A stretch of 64,000 bases of DNA from an uncultured Lachnospiraceae bacterium (GCA_934317845.1 CAKRES010000008.1:44196-108195); one strand, 5' to 3'; positions 25,615-34,947 are shown, counted from the stretch's first letter. Numbers and translations: made by a program. The notes: a model not told the origin generated them from the sequence alone.

Positions 25615-25651
25615 AAAGGCAGGTTGAAGTATGAAACCTCAACCTGCCTTT
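25615..25651 (-). terminator. Terminator after rpmE
   Basis: Arms AAAGGCAGGTTGA and TCAACCTGCCTTT with an 11-nt loop, followed by a run of seven T residues on the minus strand. It lies between rpmE and the DUF1385 gene and would limit readthrough into DUF1385-prmC-prfA. Confidence 0.9.
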
Positions 25652-25664
25652 CAGAATACATATC

Positions 25665-25868
25665 CTACTGTGTAACGCCATACTTACGATTGAACTTATC
25701 AATACGTCCACGAGCCTGAGCAGCTTTCTGCTGACCAGTATAGAATGAATGGCACTTAGAACAGATCTCCACGTGAATCTCTGGTTTGGTAGAACCTGTT
25801 ACAAATGTGTTACCGCAGTTACAGGTAACGGTTGCCTGATAATACTCTGGATGGATTCCTTCTCTCAT
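25665..25868 (-). CDS. rpmE: 50S ribosomal protein L31
   Basis: L31 is a small protein bridging the central protuberance and the 30S subunit. The 67-residue product starts MREGIHPEYYQ and keeps the four cysteines of the zinc-binding type (CNC near 16-18, CSKC near 37-40), so it is the zinc-containing form. A longer frame extends upstream, but GAGAGG is placed correctly before this ATG only. It lies 131 nt after rho and has its own strong terminator. The C-terminus is basic as usual. Confidence 0.97.
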   Translation of the reverse strand: MREGIHPEYYQATVTCNCGNTFVTGSTKPEIHVEICSKCHSFYTGQQKAAQARGRIDKFNRKYGVTQ

Positions 25869-25999
25869 GATTTTCACCTCTCTAATATAATGTCTGATGT
25901 CCAAAACGGCGTAAGGCTTCCGACCTTCTCGTCGCTTCTCTTCTTTTCTAAACAGCGTTGCTATTTTACCACAATAGCACCTGTTTTGCAAGCACTTTT

Positions 26000-27505
26000 T
26001 TATCTGTTTTTCTTCTGTGACAAAGATTCTAAGATCATATGGATAAACTCTTTGTTATTTCTTGTTTTGGCAAAGAGTTTCAAGATCTCTTCGATCGTTT
26101 CCTCATTTTTACCACCATGCATTTCCCGGTGCATCAGCATGTTTGCCCGCTGCTCCTCTTCGCTTAACAACAGATCATCTCTTCTTGTACCGGAGCGGTT
26201 GATATCAATGGCAGGAAAAATGCGTTTTTCAGATAAACTGCGGTCAAGCACCAGCTCCATGTTACCGGTTCCCTTGAACTCCTCAAATACCACATCATCC
26301 ATTTTGCTTCCCGTTTCCACAAGTGCAGTGGCAAGGATCGTAAGACTTCCTCCATTTCGCATATTTCTCGCCGCACCAAAAAATTTCTTTGGCATGTGCA
26401 AAGCAGCAGGATCCAGACCTCCGGATAACGTGCGTCCGCTTGGTGGGACCGTCAGGTTATAAGCTCTTGCAAGACGTGTCATGGAATCCAGCAGGATCAT
26501 AACATCTTTGCCATGCTCCACTAAACGTTTCGCACGCTCCAACACCATTTCTGAAACTCGCTTATGGTGCTCCGGCAACTCATCAAAGGTAGAGTAGATC
26601 ACTTCCACATTAGGTCCCTCAATGGACTCTCTGATATCAGTAACTTCCTCCGGACGCTCATCGATCAGTAACACGATCATCACCATCTCCGGATAAGTGC
26701 GGCTCACACTTTTCGCGATCTGTTTTAATAATGTAGTTTTTCCTGCTTTTGGAGGAGATACGATCATACCACGCTGTCCCTTTCCAACAGGAGCCAGAAG
26801 ATCCATGATACGCATCGGCAGGGTATGACAGTTTTCATTTTCAAGATGGATCCGCTCATCCGGAAAGATCGGGGTCAGTTCCTCAAAACGTGTTCGGGTA
26901 CGGGCAAGCTCCGGATCCATACCATTGACAGAAATCACACGCAGCAGCGCACTGAACTTCTCTGTCGGCGTTTTGATCTTGATATTTCCCTCGACAATAT
27001 CTCCGGTTCGCAGAGAAAAACGTCGGATCGTCGCAGGAGATACATAAACGTCATCCTCTCCCGGCATATAATTATCACAGCGGATAAAACCAAATCCGCC
27101 TTCGCTCATAACCTCTAAAATGCCATTGGCGATCTTGCCGCTGTCCAGTTCTTCAAAATTGACTGCTGCCTGCTTCTTATACTGTGGCTGTGGTTTTTTC
27201 AATGGTTCCTTTGCTTCCGGTTTCTTCTGGGCAGAAGGCTGTTTCACCACTTCCCTTTTCTCTGCTCTCTTTTCTTCCTGGATCTCTCTTTCCAGACGTT
27301 TTTTTCCCGCCGCGTCTTTTCTGTGCGATACATTATGTTCCTTTTTCTGTTCTGTTTTTCTCTCAGGTCTTTTATTTTCTGTTTTCGGCTCTGCCTCGAT
27401 CAGCCGCTTGATCAGATCTGCTTTTTTCAGCCCGCTGATTCCTGCTAAACTCCGCTCTTTTGCAAGTGCTTTTAATGCAGCCACTGACATTTCTTCATAC
27501 TTCAT
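26000..27505 (-). CDS. rho: Transcription termination factor Rho with long basic insert
   Basis: Rho is a hexameric RNA-dependent ATPase that terminates transcription. The 501-residue protein has the N-terminal Rho_N helical domain (1-40), an inserted Lys/Glu/Arg-rich low-complexity region (about 41-116), the cold-shock-like RNA-binding domain with GFGFIR (137-142), and the RecA-like ATPase with the P-loop PPKAGKTT (251-258) and LLIDERPEEV. E. coli Rho is about 419 residues, so the insert accounts for the excess. A promoter (27594-27622) and a small GC hairpin (27555-27571) precede it. It heads the rpmE/prmC/prfA region. Confidence 0.97.
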   Translation of the reverse strand: MKYEEMSVAALKALAKERSLAGISGLKKADLIKRLIEAEPKTENKRPERKTEQKKEHNVSHRKDAAGKKRLEREIQEEKRAEKREVVKQPSAQKKPEAKEPLKKPQPQYKKQAAVNFEELDSGKIANGILEVMSEGGFGFIRCDNYMPGEDDVYVSPATIRRFSLRTGDIVEGNIKIKTPTEKFSALLRVISVNGMDPELARTRTRFEELTPIFPDERIHLENENCHTLPMRIMDLLAPVGKGQRGMIVSPPKAGKTTLLKQIAKSVSRTYPEMVMIVLLIDERPEEVTDIRESIEGPNVEVIYSTFDELPEHHKRVSEMVLERAKRLVEHGKDVMILLDSMTRLARAYNLTVPPSGRTLSGGLDPAALHMPKKFFGAARNMRNGGSLTILATALVETGSKMDDVVFEEFKGTGNMELVLDRSLSEKRIFPAIDINRSGTRRDDLLLSEEEQRANMLMHREMHGGKNEETIEEILKLFAKTRNNKEFIHMILESLSQKKNR

Positions 27506-27593
27506 GACCTATCCTCACTTTACCTCATATTATGTTACATTTACATGGAAACTCCCGGCTGATATGCCGGTAAGAAAGATTTATAATGCATCT

Positions 27594-27622
27594 ATTGTAT
27601 CATCTAATCCAATTCTTTTCAA
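27594..27622 (-). promoter_or_regulatory. Promoter of rho
   Basis: TTGAAA (complement 27617-27622), 17-nt spacer, TACAAT (complement 27594-27599), directly after the dtd stop. The leader contains a CCGGC/GCCGG hairpin at 27555-27571. Confidence 0.65.
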
Positions 27623-27623
27623 G

Positions 27624-28073
27624 CTAACAGATCTCATCACTGTCCAGCAAAATGGTAAAAGGACCATCATTTAAAAGAGATACCTTCATATCCGCGCCAA
27701 ATGATCCTGTCTGCACATCCGGAAATTCTTTTTTCACCTCTGAAATAATATATTCATACCATTCATTTGCCATATCAGGGGTCCCTGCCTTCACAAACGA
27801 AGGACGGTTGCCCTTTTTACAATCCGCATACAGGGTAAACTGAGAGATCAGCAAGAGATTTCCTCCTACGTCTTTTAAGGAACGGTTGATCTTGTCATTT
27901 TCATCCGAGAAAATGCGAAGTCCCAGCATTTTCTTTATCATTTTATCAGCAATTTCTTTCGTGTCCTGCTGCCCAACGCCGATCAGAACTAAAAAGCCCT
28001 CTTCGATCTGACCGATCACTTCCTGATCAACTTCCACGCTTGCCTGTTTTACCCGTTGAATCACAAATCTCAT
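27624..28073 (-). CDS. dtd: D-aminoacyl-tRNA deacylase
   Basis: DTD hydrolyses D-aminoacyl-tRNAs as a chiral proofreading step, and also clears glycine misattached to tRNA-Ala. The 149-residue protein begins MRFVIQRVKQASVEV. It has both cross-subunit active-site motifs, SQFTLYAD (about 77-84) and the Gly-cisPro motif in NDGPFTI (about 136-142). An upstream in-frame extension is rejected because AAGGAGG is spaced 9 nt from the ATG at 28073. It is divergent from the malic enzyme gene and followed by rho. Confidence 0.96.
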   Translation of the reverse strand: MRFVIQRVKQASVEVDQEVIGQIEEGFLVLIGVGQQDTKEIADKMIKKMLGLRIFSDENDKINRSLKDVGGNLLLISQFTLYADCKKGNRPSFVKAGTPDMANEWYEYIISEVKKEFPDVQTGSFGADMKVSLLNDGPFTILLDSDEIC

Positions 28074-28143
28074 AACTCTTCTCCTCCTTGCATACATTCT
28101 TTCAGATTATGACAAAAAAAGCGTAAAAATGCAACTATCACCC

Positions 28144-28172
28144 TTGTAGATTAATGCAACATTTGTTACAAT
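28144..28172 (+). promoter_or_regulatory. Promoter of the malic enzyme operon
   Basis: TTGTAG (28144-28149), 17-nt spacer, TACAAT (28167-28172), about 54 nt before the ATG. Confidence 0.6.
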
Positions 28173-28225
28173 ATTATTAATATTGTTTTACAGAATACAA
28201 AGAAGAAATAGTAAGGAGAAGGAAC

Positions 28226-29377
28226 ATGACAGTGAACGAACAAGCACTTAAGCTTCATGAAGAATGGAATGGTAAATTAACAACCGAAAGCAAATGCCGC
28301 GTAGCTTCCAAAGAAGCTCTTGCTCTGGCTTACACTCCCGGTGTAGCAGAGCCTTGCAAGGTGATCGCAAAAGATCCGGAGGCTGCTTACAAATATACGA
28401 TCAAATCCAATACTGTTGCCGTTGTCTCTGACGGAAGTGCTGTACTGGGTCTCGGAAATATCGGTCCACTTGCAGCAATGCCTGTAATGGAAGGAAAAGC
28501 CGTATTGTTCAAAGAATTTGGTGGAGTAAACGCATTTCCAATCTGCCTTGATACACAGGATACTGAAGAGATCATTGCAACTGTGAAACGCATTGCCCCT
28601 GCATTTGGCGGCATCAACTTAGAGGACATTTCCGCTCCGCGCTGTTTTGAGATTGAAGAACGATTAAAGAAGGAATTGGATATTCCGGTCTTTCATGACG
28701 ACCAGCACGGCACTGCTATTGTCGTTTTAGCCGGTGTCATCAATGCACTTAAGGTAACCGGCAAGAAAAAAGAGAACTGTAAGGTTGTCGTAAACGGCGC
28801 CGGATCTGCCGGAATCGCCATTACGAAGATGCTGTTACATTATGGATTTCCTAATGTTATGATGTGTGATAAGGACGGAATCATTCATAAGGATTACAAG
28901 AATCTGAACTGGATGCAGCAACAGATGTGTGAAGTCACCAACCTGTCCAATGAGACCGGCACACTGGCAGATGCATTAAAAGGTGCTGATATTTTTGTTG
29001 GTGTTTCTGCACCAGGCATTGTATCAAAGGAAATGGTTGCTTCTATGAACAAGGATGCGATCCTCTTTACCATGGCAAATCCGGTACCGGAGATCATGCC
29101 GGATCTTGCAAAGGAAGCAGGTGCACGTATCGTAGGAACCGGACGGTCAGATTTCCCAAATCAGATCAACAACGTGGTTGCTTTCCCGGGCATTTTCAAG
29201 GGAGCACTCGAAGGACGCGCCACTCAGATCACAGAGGATATGAAGCTTGCTGCAGCACTTGCTATTGCCGGATTAGTATCCGATGAGGAATTAAACGAAG
29301 ATAATATTATGCCACAACCATTTGATCCACGCGTTTGTGAAGCGGTCAGCAATGCGGTAAAGGCGCACATTAAATGA
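28226..29377 (+). CDS. NAD(P)-dependent malic enzyme
   Basis: Malic enzyme decarboxylates malate to pyruvate while reducing NAD(P). The 383-residue protein is of the short bacterial type. It has the N-terminal malic domain with LAYTPGVAEPC (32-42) and DGSAVLGLGNIGP, the catalytic block FHDDQHGTAIV, and a Rossmann domain with VVNGAGSAGIAI. No phosphotransacetylase domain follows. An AAGGAGAAGG RBS precedes the ATG. The stop overlaps the next gene's ATG by 4 nt, so the radical SAM gene is probably coupled. Cofactor preference is not readable here. Confidence 0.95.
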   Translation: MTVNEQALKLHEEWNGKLTTESKCRVASKEALALAYTPGVAEPCKVIAKDPEAAYKYTIKSNTVAVVSDGSAVLGLGNIGPLAAMPVMEGKAVLFKEFGGVNAFPICLDTQDTEEIIATVKRIAPAFGGINLEDISAPRCFEIEERLKKELDIPVFHDDQHGTAIVVLAGVINALKVTGKKKENCKVVVNGAGSAGIAITKMLLHYGFPNVMMCDKDGIIHKDYKNLNWMQQQMCEVTNLSNETGTLADALKGADIFVGVSAPGIVSKEMVASMNKDAILFTMANPVPEIMPDLAKEAGARIVGTGRSDFPNQINNVVAFPGIFKGALEGRATQITEDMKLAAALAIAGLVSDEELNEDNIMPQPFDPRVCEAVSNAVKAHIK

Positions 29378-30333
29378 TTCCGGACTATGGGGACAAACCC
29401 TACTACAGTTTGAGCCGGTATTACCATCAGCAATTTGGAACAAAAGTCTATAAATTGTCTATCAATGCTGGTTTTACCTGTCCAAACCGAGATGGCACAC
29501 TAGGTATAAGGGGATGCAGTTTTTGCAGTGCCGGGGGTTCCGGGGAGTTTGCCGGAAAAAAACAAGATTCCATCAAGGATCAAATTGTTTACGAAAAAAA
29601 ACTCCTTTTCCCAAAGCTAAAACATATAAAGGAGATTTCTTATATTGCTTATTTTCAAGCATATACGAATACGTATGCCCCGCTTACTGAGTTAAAGCAA
29701 GTTTATGAAGCGGCTCTTTCCCAACCACAGATCGTTGGTCTTTCGATCGCTACAAGACCGGACTGTATTGCCGATGACGTGGCCGCTTACTTAAAAAAAC
29801 TGGCAACACGCACTTATGTTTCCGTAGAGCTCGGGTTACAGACGATCTCGGAAGAGATTGCCAGTCATATCCGCCGTGGTTATCCGCTTTCGATATTTGA
29901 GGATGCTATTACTCGGTTAAGCAATGCAAACATTCATCTGGTAGTTCATTTGATCATTGGTCTGCCTGGTGAAACAAAAGAGCTTTTATATGATACGATC
30001 CATTACCTCAATCAGCTACCGATCAACGGGATAAAATTCAGCCTGCTGCACATTTTAAAAGGAAGTGACATGGAGCAGGAATACATGCTTCATAAAGAAC
30101 ATTTCCCAGAGTACGACCCACAGTCTTATGCTCAGTTGATCACCGATCTGATTCGTCGGCTCAGACCTGATATTGTTGTACATCGTATGACAGGAGACGG
30201 ACCAAAGTCATTGCTTGTTGCTCCAGCCTGGTCAGCAAACAAACGACATGTATTAAACACGATTTCAAAAACCATGAAAGATACGGGGATGACCCAGGGA
30301 GACATGAAGAAGGAGATAGAATATGGAAAATGA
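29374..30333 (+). CDS. TIGR01212-family radical SAM protein (YhcC/YtqA-like)
   Basis: A 319-residue radical SAM protein of the YhcC/YtqA group. The Fe-S ligands follow the family's wide spacing, C-x9-C-x2-C, in GFTCPNRDGTLGIRGCSFC (residues 29-47), and the GGSGEF loop follows. Conserved ELGLQTISE (about 151-159) and LHILKGSDM fit the family. No substrate is established with certainty for this group; tRNA modification has been suggested for some members. It overlaps the malic enzyme stop by 4 nt and the downstream DUF4364 gene by 11 nt, so all three are translationally linked. Confidence 0.92.
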   Translation: MIPDYGDKPYYSLSRYYHQQFGTKVYKLSINAGFTCPNRDGTLGIRGCSFCSAGGSGEFAGKKQDSIKDQIVYEKKLLFPKLKHIKEISYIAYFQAYTNTYAPLTELKQVYEAALSQPQIVGLSIATRPDCIADDVAAYLKKLATRTYVSVELGLQTISEEIASHIRRGYPLSIFEDAITRLSNANIHLVVHLIIGLPGETKELLYDTIHYLNQLPINGIKFSLLHILKGSDMEQEYMLHKEHFPEYDPQSYAQLITDLIRRLRPDIVVHRMTGDGPKSLLVAPAWSANKRHVLNTISKTMKDTGMTQGDMKKEIEYGK

Positions 30334-30898
30334 TACGCTAACCATATATCGACTAGTCATTTTATTTATGTTAAAGAAAGTGGACTTTCCACTGACAACT
30401 GCACAATTTTCAGATTTCTTTGTTGGACGCAGCTACACTGATTTTCTGACATTACAACAGGCACTTAATTCTTTGGTAGAAAATCAGTTCATTTCCAAGG
30501 AATGCGTTCACAATTCTTCTCAATCTACCAAATATTCGATCACAGATGACGGGGAAGAAGCCATCGAAATGTTCCAGTCCCGTATTTCCGACGGTTTAAA
30601 AGATGATGTCATGGATTATTTCAATGAAAATAAATACAAACTTCGTAACGAGGTAGAAGTTTATTCCAACTATATCCCGGTATCGGATAATGAATACATC
30701 GTAGAATGTACCGTAAAGGAACGGAACTCTATCGTATTAAACATCAAGCTGAACGTGGCTACAAAAGAAACTGCCATTGCTGCCTGTGATAACTGGAAAG
30801 AACATAAAGAAAGCATCTACACGTATCTGATCGACCATCTGCTCTACAACAAAAAGGATGGTCCGCAAAACGGAATTGCTACGGATTCAAAAGCATAA
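30323..30898 (+). CDS. DUF4364 family protein (winged-helix-like)
   Basis: The 191-residue product matches the DUF4364 family of Clostridia. The N-terminal half (about 1-85) looks like a winged helix (TIYRLVILFMLKKVDFPLTT, then a recognition-helix region near ALNSLVENQFI and a wing ending KYSITDDGEEAI). The C-terminal half is a mixed alpha/beta domain with no motif I recognise. It could be a transcription regulator with a sensing domain. It overlaps the radical SAM gene by 11 nt and ends at a strong terminator, completing the malic enzyme operon. Confidence 0.85.
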   Translation: MENDTLTIYRLVILFMLKKVDFPLTTAQFSDFFVGRSYTDFLTLQQALNSLVENQFISKECVHNSSQSTKYSITDDGEEAIEMFQSRISDGLKDDVMDYFNENKYKLRNEVEVYSNYIPVSDNEYIVECTVKERNSIVLNIKLNVATKETAIAACDNWKEHKESIYTYLIDHLLYNKKDGPQNGIATDSKA

Positions 30899-30900
30899 AA

Positions 30901-30929
30901 AAGAAAAACGCCAGATCGGCGTTTTTCTT
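30901..30929. terminator. Bidirectional terminator between DUF4364 and citrate synthase
   Basis: AAGAAAAACGCC and GGCGTTTTTCTT form a perfect 12-bp stem with a 5-nt loop, with A- and T-tracts on both sides, between converging genes. Confidence 0.92.
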
Positions 30930-30938
30930 TTTTATGTA

Positions 30939-32312
30939 CTATTCTTCATCCCTTGATTCTAATGGAGTGTAGTCATGATGTTTACAAACTGCCTTGTAAG
31001 CCGGGCGGATGATCCTTCCACCGTTGATCAGTTCTTCCATACGATGTGCACTCCATCCGGCGATACGTGCAATAGCAAATAACGGAGTATAAAGCTCGTG
31101 TGGCAGCTTTAACAGATCATAAATAAATCCACTATAGAAATCCACATTGATACAAACACCTTTGTAGATCTTACGCTCTCTTGCGATCACTTCCGGTGCG
31201 AGACGTTCTACTGTTTTATAAAGCTTCAGCTCTTTATCCAGTCCCTTTTCTCTTGCCAGGTCTTCCACAAAAATCTTTAACTGGCGTGCACGCGGATCGG
31301 ATACAGAATATACCGCATGTCCCATACCATAGATCAATCCCTGATGGTCAAACGCTTCCTTATGAAGCAACGCCTTTAAGTACGATGTTACCTCATCCTC
31401 ATCCTCCCAGTCTTTTACCTTTTCCTTCATATCCTGGAACATTTCCGTTACCTTGATGTTGGCACCACCATGCTTTGGTCCCTTCAAAGAACCAAGGGAG
31501 GCTGCCATTGCAGAATAGGTATCCGTACCGGACGAAGTAACCACATGGTTTGTAAAGGTAGAGTTATTACCGCCACCATGCTCTGCATGAAGCACTAACG
31601 CAAGATCAAGGATCTTTGCTTCCAATGGGGTATAGTGATTATCGGCACGCAGCATATATAAGATATTCTCTGCGATCGACTTGGTTGGATCCGGATAATG
31701 AATGATCAGACTCTTATCATTATAGTAGTGGTTAAATGCCTGATATGCATATACCGCCAGACGCGGAAATACGGAGATCAACTGCAAACACTGTGACAAT
31801 ACATTCGGAAGTGAAGTATCATTTGGCTTCTCATCATAAGAATATAATGCCAGCACACTACGGCTCATAGCATTCATAATATCTTTACTTGGCGCCTTCA
31901 TAATAATATCACGCACAAATCCATTCGGAAGTTCCCGCTTGGCTACCAGAATATTCTGGAAGTCATGCAGCTCCATCTCGGTTGGAAGCGAACCAAATAA
32001 CAACAAAAAGATCGTTTCTTCAAATCCAAAGCGTTTCTCTCCCATGAAACCTTTTACCAGATCTTCCACATTCACACCGCGATAGTACAAACGTCCATCA
32101 CACGGCTTCATATCCATATCGACCACTGTATAGGAGATAATTTCGGATATCTCCGTAAGTCCAGCCAGCACACCCTTACCATTTAAGTCACGAAGGCCTC
32201 TTTTTACATCATATTTGGCAAACAAGTCGGTATTAATGCTTCCATTCTGCTCGCAACGCTTCGCCAAATTGATGATTTCTTTGCTATGATTCATCAAGTT
32301 AATCTCTGACAT
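30939..32312 (-). CDS. Citrate/2-methylcitrate synthase
   Basis: Citrate synthase condenses oxaloacetate with acetyl-CoA. The 457-residue protein belongs to the longer clostridial group. It shows GVNVEDLVKGF (about 84-94), LHAEHGGGNNSTF with a catalytic histidine, GSLKGPKHGGAN with the second, and the catalytic aspartate region near VDFYSGFIYDLL. It could feed the oxidative branch toward glutamate. No aconitase or isocitrate dehydrogenase lies nearby. It converges with the malic enzyme operon and is divergent from the DUF2079 gene. Methylcitrate activity is not excluded. Confidence 0.94.
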   Translation of the reverse strand: MSEINLMNHSKEIINLAKRCEQNGSINTDLFAKYDVKRGLRDLNGKGVLAGLTEISEIISYTVVDMDMKPCDGRLYYRGVNVEDLVKGFMGEKRFGFEETIFLLLFGSLPTEMELHDFQNILVAKRELPNGFVRDIIMKAPSKDIMNAMSRSVLALYSYDEKPNDTSLPNVLSQCLQLISVFPRLAVYAYQAFNHYYNDKSLIIHYPDPTKSIAENILYMLRADNHYTPLEAKILDLALVLHAEHGGGNNSTFTNHVVTSSGTDTYSAMAASLGSLKGPKHGGANIKVTEMFQDMKEKVKDWEDEDEVTSYLKALLHKEAFDHQGLIYGMGHAVYSVSDPRARQLKIFVEDLAREKGLDKELKLYKTVERLAPEVIARERKIYKGVCINVDFYSGFIYDLLKLPHELYTPLFAIARIAGWSAHRMEELINGGRIIRPAYKAVCKHHDYTPLESRDEE

Positions 32313-32394
32313 CCAATCTTCCTTTCTGGTCTTTACAAAGCCATTTTTAGGCTCACTTATACCAGTATATCACAAAACTGTCTATATGAAAAGG

Positions 32395-32423
32395 TTTGCA
32401 TCTGCATTGATTTCTGATATGAT
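32395..32423 (+). promoter_or_regulatory. Promoter of the DUF2079 gene
   Basis: TTTGCA (32395-32400), 17-nt spacer, TATGAT (32418-32423), with TGA just ahead of the -10 box, about 33 nt before the ATG. Confidence 0.5.
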
Positions 32424-32455
32424 GGAGGTAGTTTATAAAAAAGGACGGAAATTGT

Positions 32456-34216
32456 ATGAAAACAAAACCATTTGATGTCATTCTTCCACGGCTTTTTGCC
32501 TCCTGGATCTTAGTATCATTCCTAAACAGCTTTTTAAGCTCCAATCACCTGGAGTTGTCATTTATTGAAGTGCAGCAGCTTCCATTGTTTCTTTTAAAAG
32601 GACTGCTCTGCTTTATAGCTCTCACCTTGTTAAACTCCACTCTGTCTAAACATACTGACATGATCGCGCTGCTATTCGGAACCATGCTTTACAGTTTCCG
32701 TGTAGTATCCTCCAGTGACAATGTATTTTTACTGTTCGGTGTCTGTCTGTTCCAGCTTCTTATCCTTTGTTTTTATGAAAAAGAACTGCACCAGATTTTT
32801 TCCTCGCTGCAATTAAAAAGAGGAATGTTTCCAGCTTTCTCCATTTTGGCTGCCCTGCTGTTATTTGGCTTTTTGTTTTTTACGACTGCCTGCCGCTACG
32901 ATCTTTCCCGCAGTTCTACCTTTGACATGGGCATCTTTGTGCAGATGTTTCACTCCATGAAAGAACACGGTACCATGCTTACTACGTGCGAGCGCAATGA
33001 ACTGCTCTCCCATCTTCAGGTACATACTTCCGTATTTTATTATCTTCTGCTCCCGTTTTATCTGCTTGTACCAAGTGGAAAAACACTGCTTTTTTTACAA
33101 GCCGCAAGCATTGCCATTGGAATCTTCCCACTGCTGCTGCTCTGTAACGAATTAAAGCTCACCAAAAAAAGAACGCTTGTGGTCAGTGGTATTTATCTTG
33201 CTTCCCCTGCGTTAAGCGGAGGCTGCTTTTATGACTTTCATGAAAATGTGTTCCTGATCCCGCTGCTGCTTTTCTTGTTTTATTTTTACGAAAAAAGATC
33301 AAAGGTTGGAATGCTGCTCTTTTCCCTGCTGGTATGCAGTGTCAAGGAAGACGCCTGCTTATTCCTTCTTGTACTAGGACTGTTTGCACTTTTCAGTGAC
33401 CACCGCATCAAAGAAGGAATCAGTTTTCTTTTGCTCGGTGCCATTTCCATGCTGCTGACATTTTCTTATCTTGCCAGAAACGGGGAAGGCCTGATGACCA
33501 ACCACTACAGTAACTTAGTCACCGGAGAAGGTGGATTAGCAAGTATTGCAAAAACACTGCTCGTAGATCCGGGATATTTATTTACCCAAATATTTACCGA
33601 AGAAAAAATACCATTTCTTCTTGTCGTATTTTTACCACTGGCAGTCTTTTGTTTTATGACAAAAAAATACAGCAGAATGATCCTTCTGCTGCCTTTCCTT
33701 TTTATCAATCTGCTGCCGGATTACACGTACCAGCATTCTATTTTTTATCAATACGTCTTTGCGCCTTACATGTTTTTACTCTATCTGTTTTTGCGCAACT
33801 TTGCAGAAACCACCTACCAAAAAGCTCCGGTTCTACTGGCATTTTGTCTGCTCTGCGCCTGCTATGGCGGTTGCAGCCAGATTTTACCAAAACAATATTA
33901 TATCAGGGATTACTTCTATGCCACCACCGAACGCAATGCGCTGGCACATATGAGAAGCTGCATCCCGGATCAGGCTTCTGTTGCAGCCAGTACCTTCTTT
34001 GTTCCGCAGCTTGCTAACCGTGAGGAGATCTATATGCTCGATGCTTCCATTTTAAACCGGGAACAGCTTTATGAAACCGATTATGTCGTATTTGATCTGA
34101 GAAACGGTTTTACAGACGATAGCACATATGACCAGATCGCCCGCTATCAAGATGCCGGATATGCGACCGTAGAAGAAAATCCATCCTATTATCTGGTGTT
34201 AAAACGCAAGTCTTAA
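32456..34216 (+). CDS. DUF2079 polytopic membrane protein
   Basis: This 586-residue protein has about ten or more hydrophobic segments and the DUF2079 signature. SSTFDMGIFVQMFHSMKEHG (about 155-174) is followed by LLSHLQVHTSVFYYLLLPFY, with FYDFHENVF further on. DUF2079 proteins resemble GT-C type glycosyltransferases, which use lipid-linked sugars, but no activity is established. The soluble C-terminal 110 residues would face one side of the membrane. Its stop overlaps the end of the converging sirtuin gene by 4 nt. It is a single-gene unit with its own promoter. Confidence 0.85.
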   Translation: MKTKPFDVILPRLFASWILVSFLNSFLSSNHLELSFIEVQQLPLFLLKGLLCFIALTLLNSTLSKHTDMIALLFGTMLYSFRVVSSSDNVFLLFGVCLFQLLILCFYEKELHQIFSSLQLKRGMFPAFSILAALLLFGFLFFTTACRYDLSRSSTFDMGIFVQMFHSMKEHGTMLTTCERNELLSHLQVHTSVFYYLLLPFYLLVPSGKTLLFLQAASIAIGIFPLLLLCNELKLTKKRTLVVSGIYLASPALSGGCFYDFHENVFLIPLLLFLFYFYEKRSKVGMLLFSLLVCSVKEDACLFLLVLGLFALFSDHRIKEGISFLLLGAISMLLTFSYLARNGEGLMTNHYSNLVTGEGGLASIAKTLLVDPGYLFTQIFTEEKIPFLLVVFLPLAVFCFMTKKYSRMILLLPFLFINLLPDYTYQHSIFYQYVFAPYMFLLYLFLRNFAETTYQKAPVLLAFCLLCACYGGCSQILPKQYYIRDYFYATTERNALAHMRSCIPDQASVAASTFFVPQLANREEIYMLDASILNREQLYETDYVVFDLRNGFTDDSTYDQIARYQDAGYATVEENPSYYLVLKRKS

Positions 34217-34935
34217 AGCTGTAACCTGGAAAATACTTCTCCGATCGGTTCATTTATGACTAAGGAAGCCCGTACGCTTTTCTGTGTTTCTGATTTATTG
34301 ATCACAACCAGCTCTTTTCCTCTAAAATAATCAATAAAACCTGCTGCCGGATAAACCGCAAGGGAGGTTCCTCCAATGATCAGCACATCCGCCTCGCTGA
34401 TCGCAGCAATACTTTTCGTGATCGTTTCATCATCCAGACCTTCTTCATATAACACTACATCCGGTTTTATGATACCTCCACAGCTACAGTGTGGTACGCC
34501 ATCCATTTCCATGATCTGCTGTACCGTATAAAACTTATGACAATGCATACAGTAATTGCGGTGTACACTTCCATGCAGTTCATATACTGTTTTGCTTCCT
34601 GCCATCTGGTGCAGACCATCAATATTCTGCGTGATCACTGCAGTCAGTTTTCCTTTTTCTTCCATCTGTGCAAGCACCCGGTGTGCCGCATTCGGCTTTG
34701 CCCAAAGAGCTACCATTTTTTCTTTGTAAAAGCGATAAAACTCTTCTGGTTTCTGCATAAAAAAAGTATGACTTACAATAGTTTCCGGCGGATAATCATA
34801 CGACTGGTGATACAATCCATCCTGACTTCTAAAATCCGGGATCCCACTTTCGGTTGACACACCTGCCCCACCAAAAAATACGATCTTTTTCCCATTTGCA
34901 ATGATCTGATTTAAATGACTGATCTTATCCTCCAT
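34213..34935 (-). CDS. cobB: NAD-dependent protein deacylase (sirtuin)
   Basis: Sirtuins remove acyl groups from lysines using NAD+. The 240-residue protein has GGAGVSTESGIPDFRS (18-33), TQNIDGLHQMAGS with the catalytic His in the following HGS, and four zinc cysteines in YCMHCHKF and PHCSCGG. It belongs to the small bacterial class. The start has an AAGGAG RBS. It is 12 nt from the GHL10 gene upstream on the same strand, so it may be the last gene of RR-MutS-GHL10-sirtuin. Its end overlaps the convergent DUF2079 gene. Confidence 0.96.
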   Translation of the reverse strand: MEDKISHLNQIIANGKKIVFFGGAGVSTESGIPDFRSQDGLYHQSYDYPPETIVSHTFFMQKPEEFYRFYKEKMVALWAKPNAAHRVLAQMEEKGKLTAVITQNIDGLHQMAGSKTVYELHGSVHRNYCMHCHKFYTVQQIMEMDGVPHCSCGGIIKPDVVLYEEGLDDETITKSIAAISEADVLIIGGTSLAVYPAAGFIDYFRGKELVVINKSETQKSVRASLVINEPIGEVFSRLQL

Positions 34936-34947
34936 AGCGATTTCTCC

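Noticed and set aside
25749..26462. 237-residue plus-strand frame over rpmE and rho
   Set aside because: Antisense shadow of two certain genes, without RBS or motif.
27120..27674. 184-residue plus-strand frame opposite the rho insert
   Set aside because: Its Ser/Phe/Cys-rich sequence is just the complement of Lys/Glu/Arg codons in rho.
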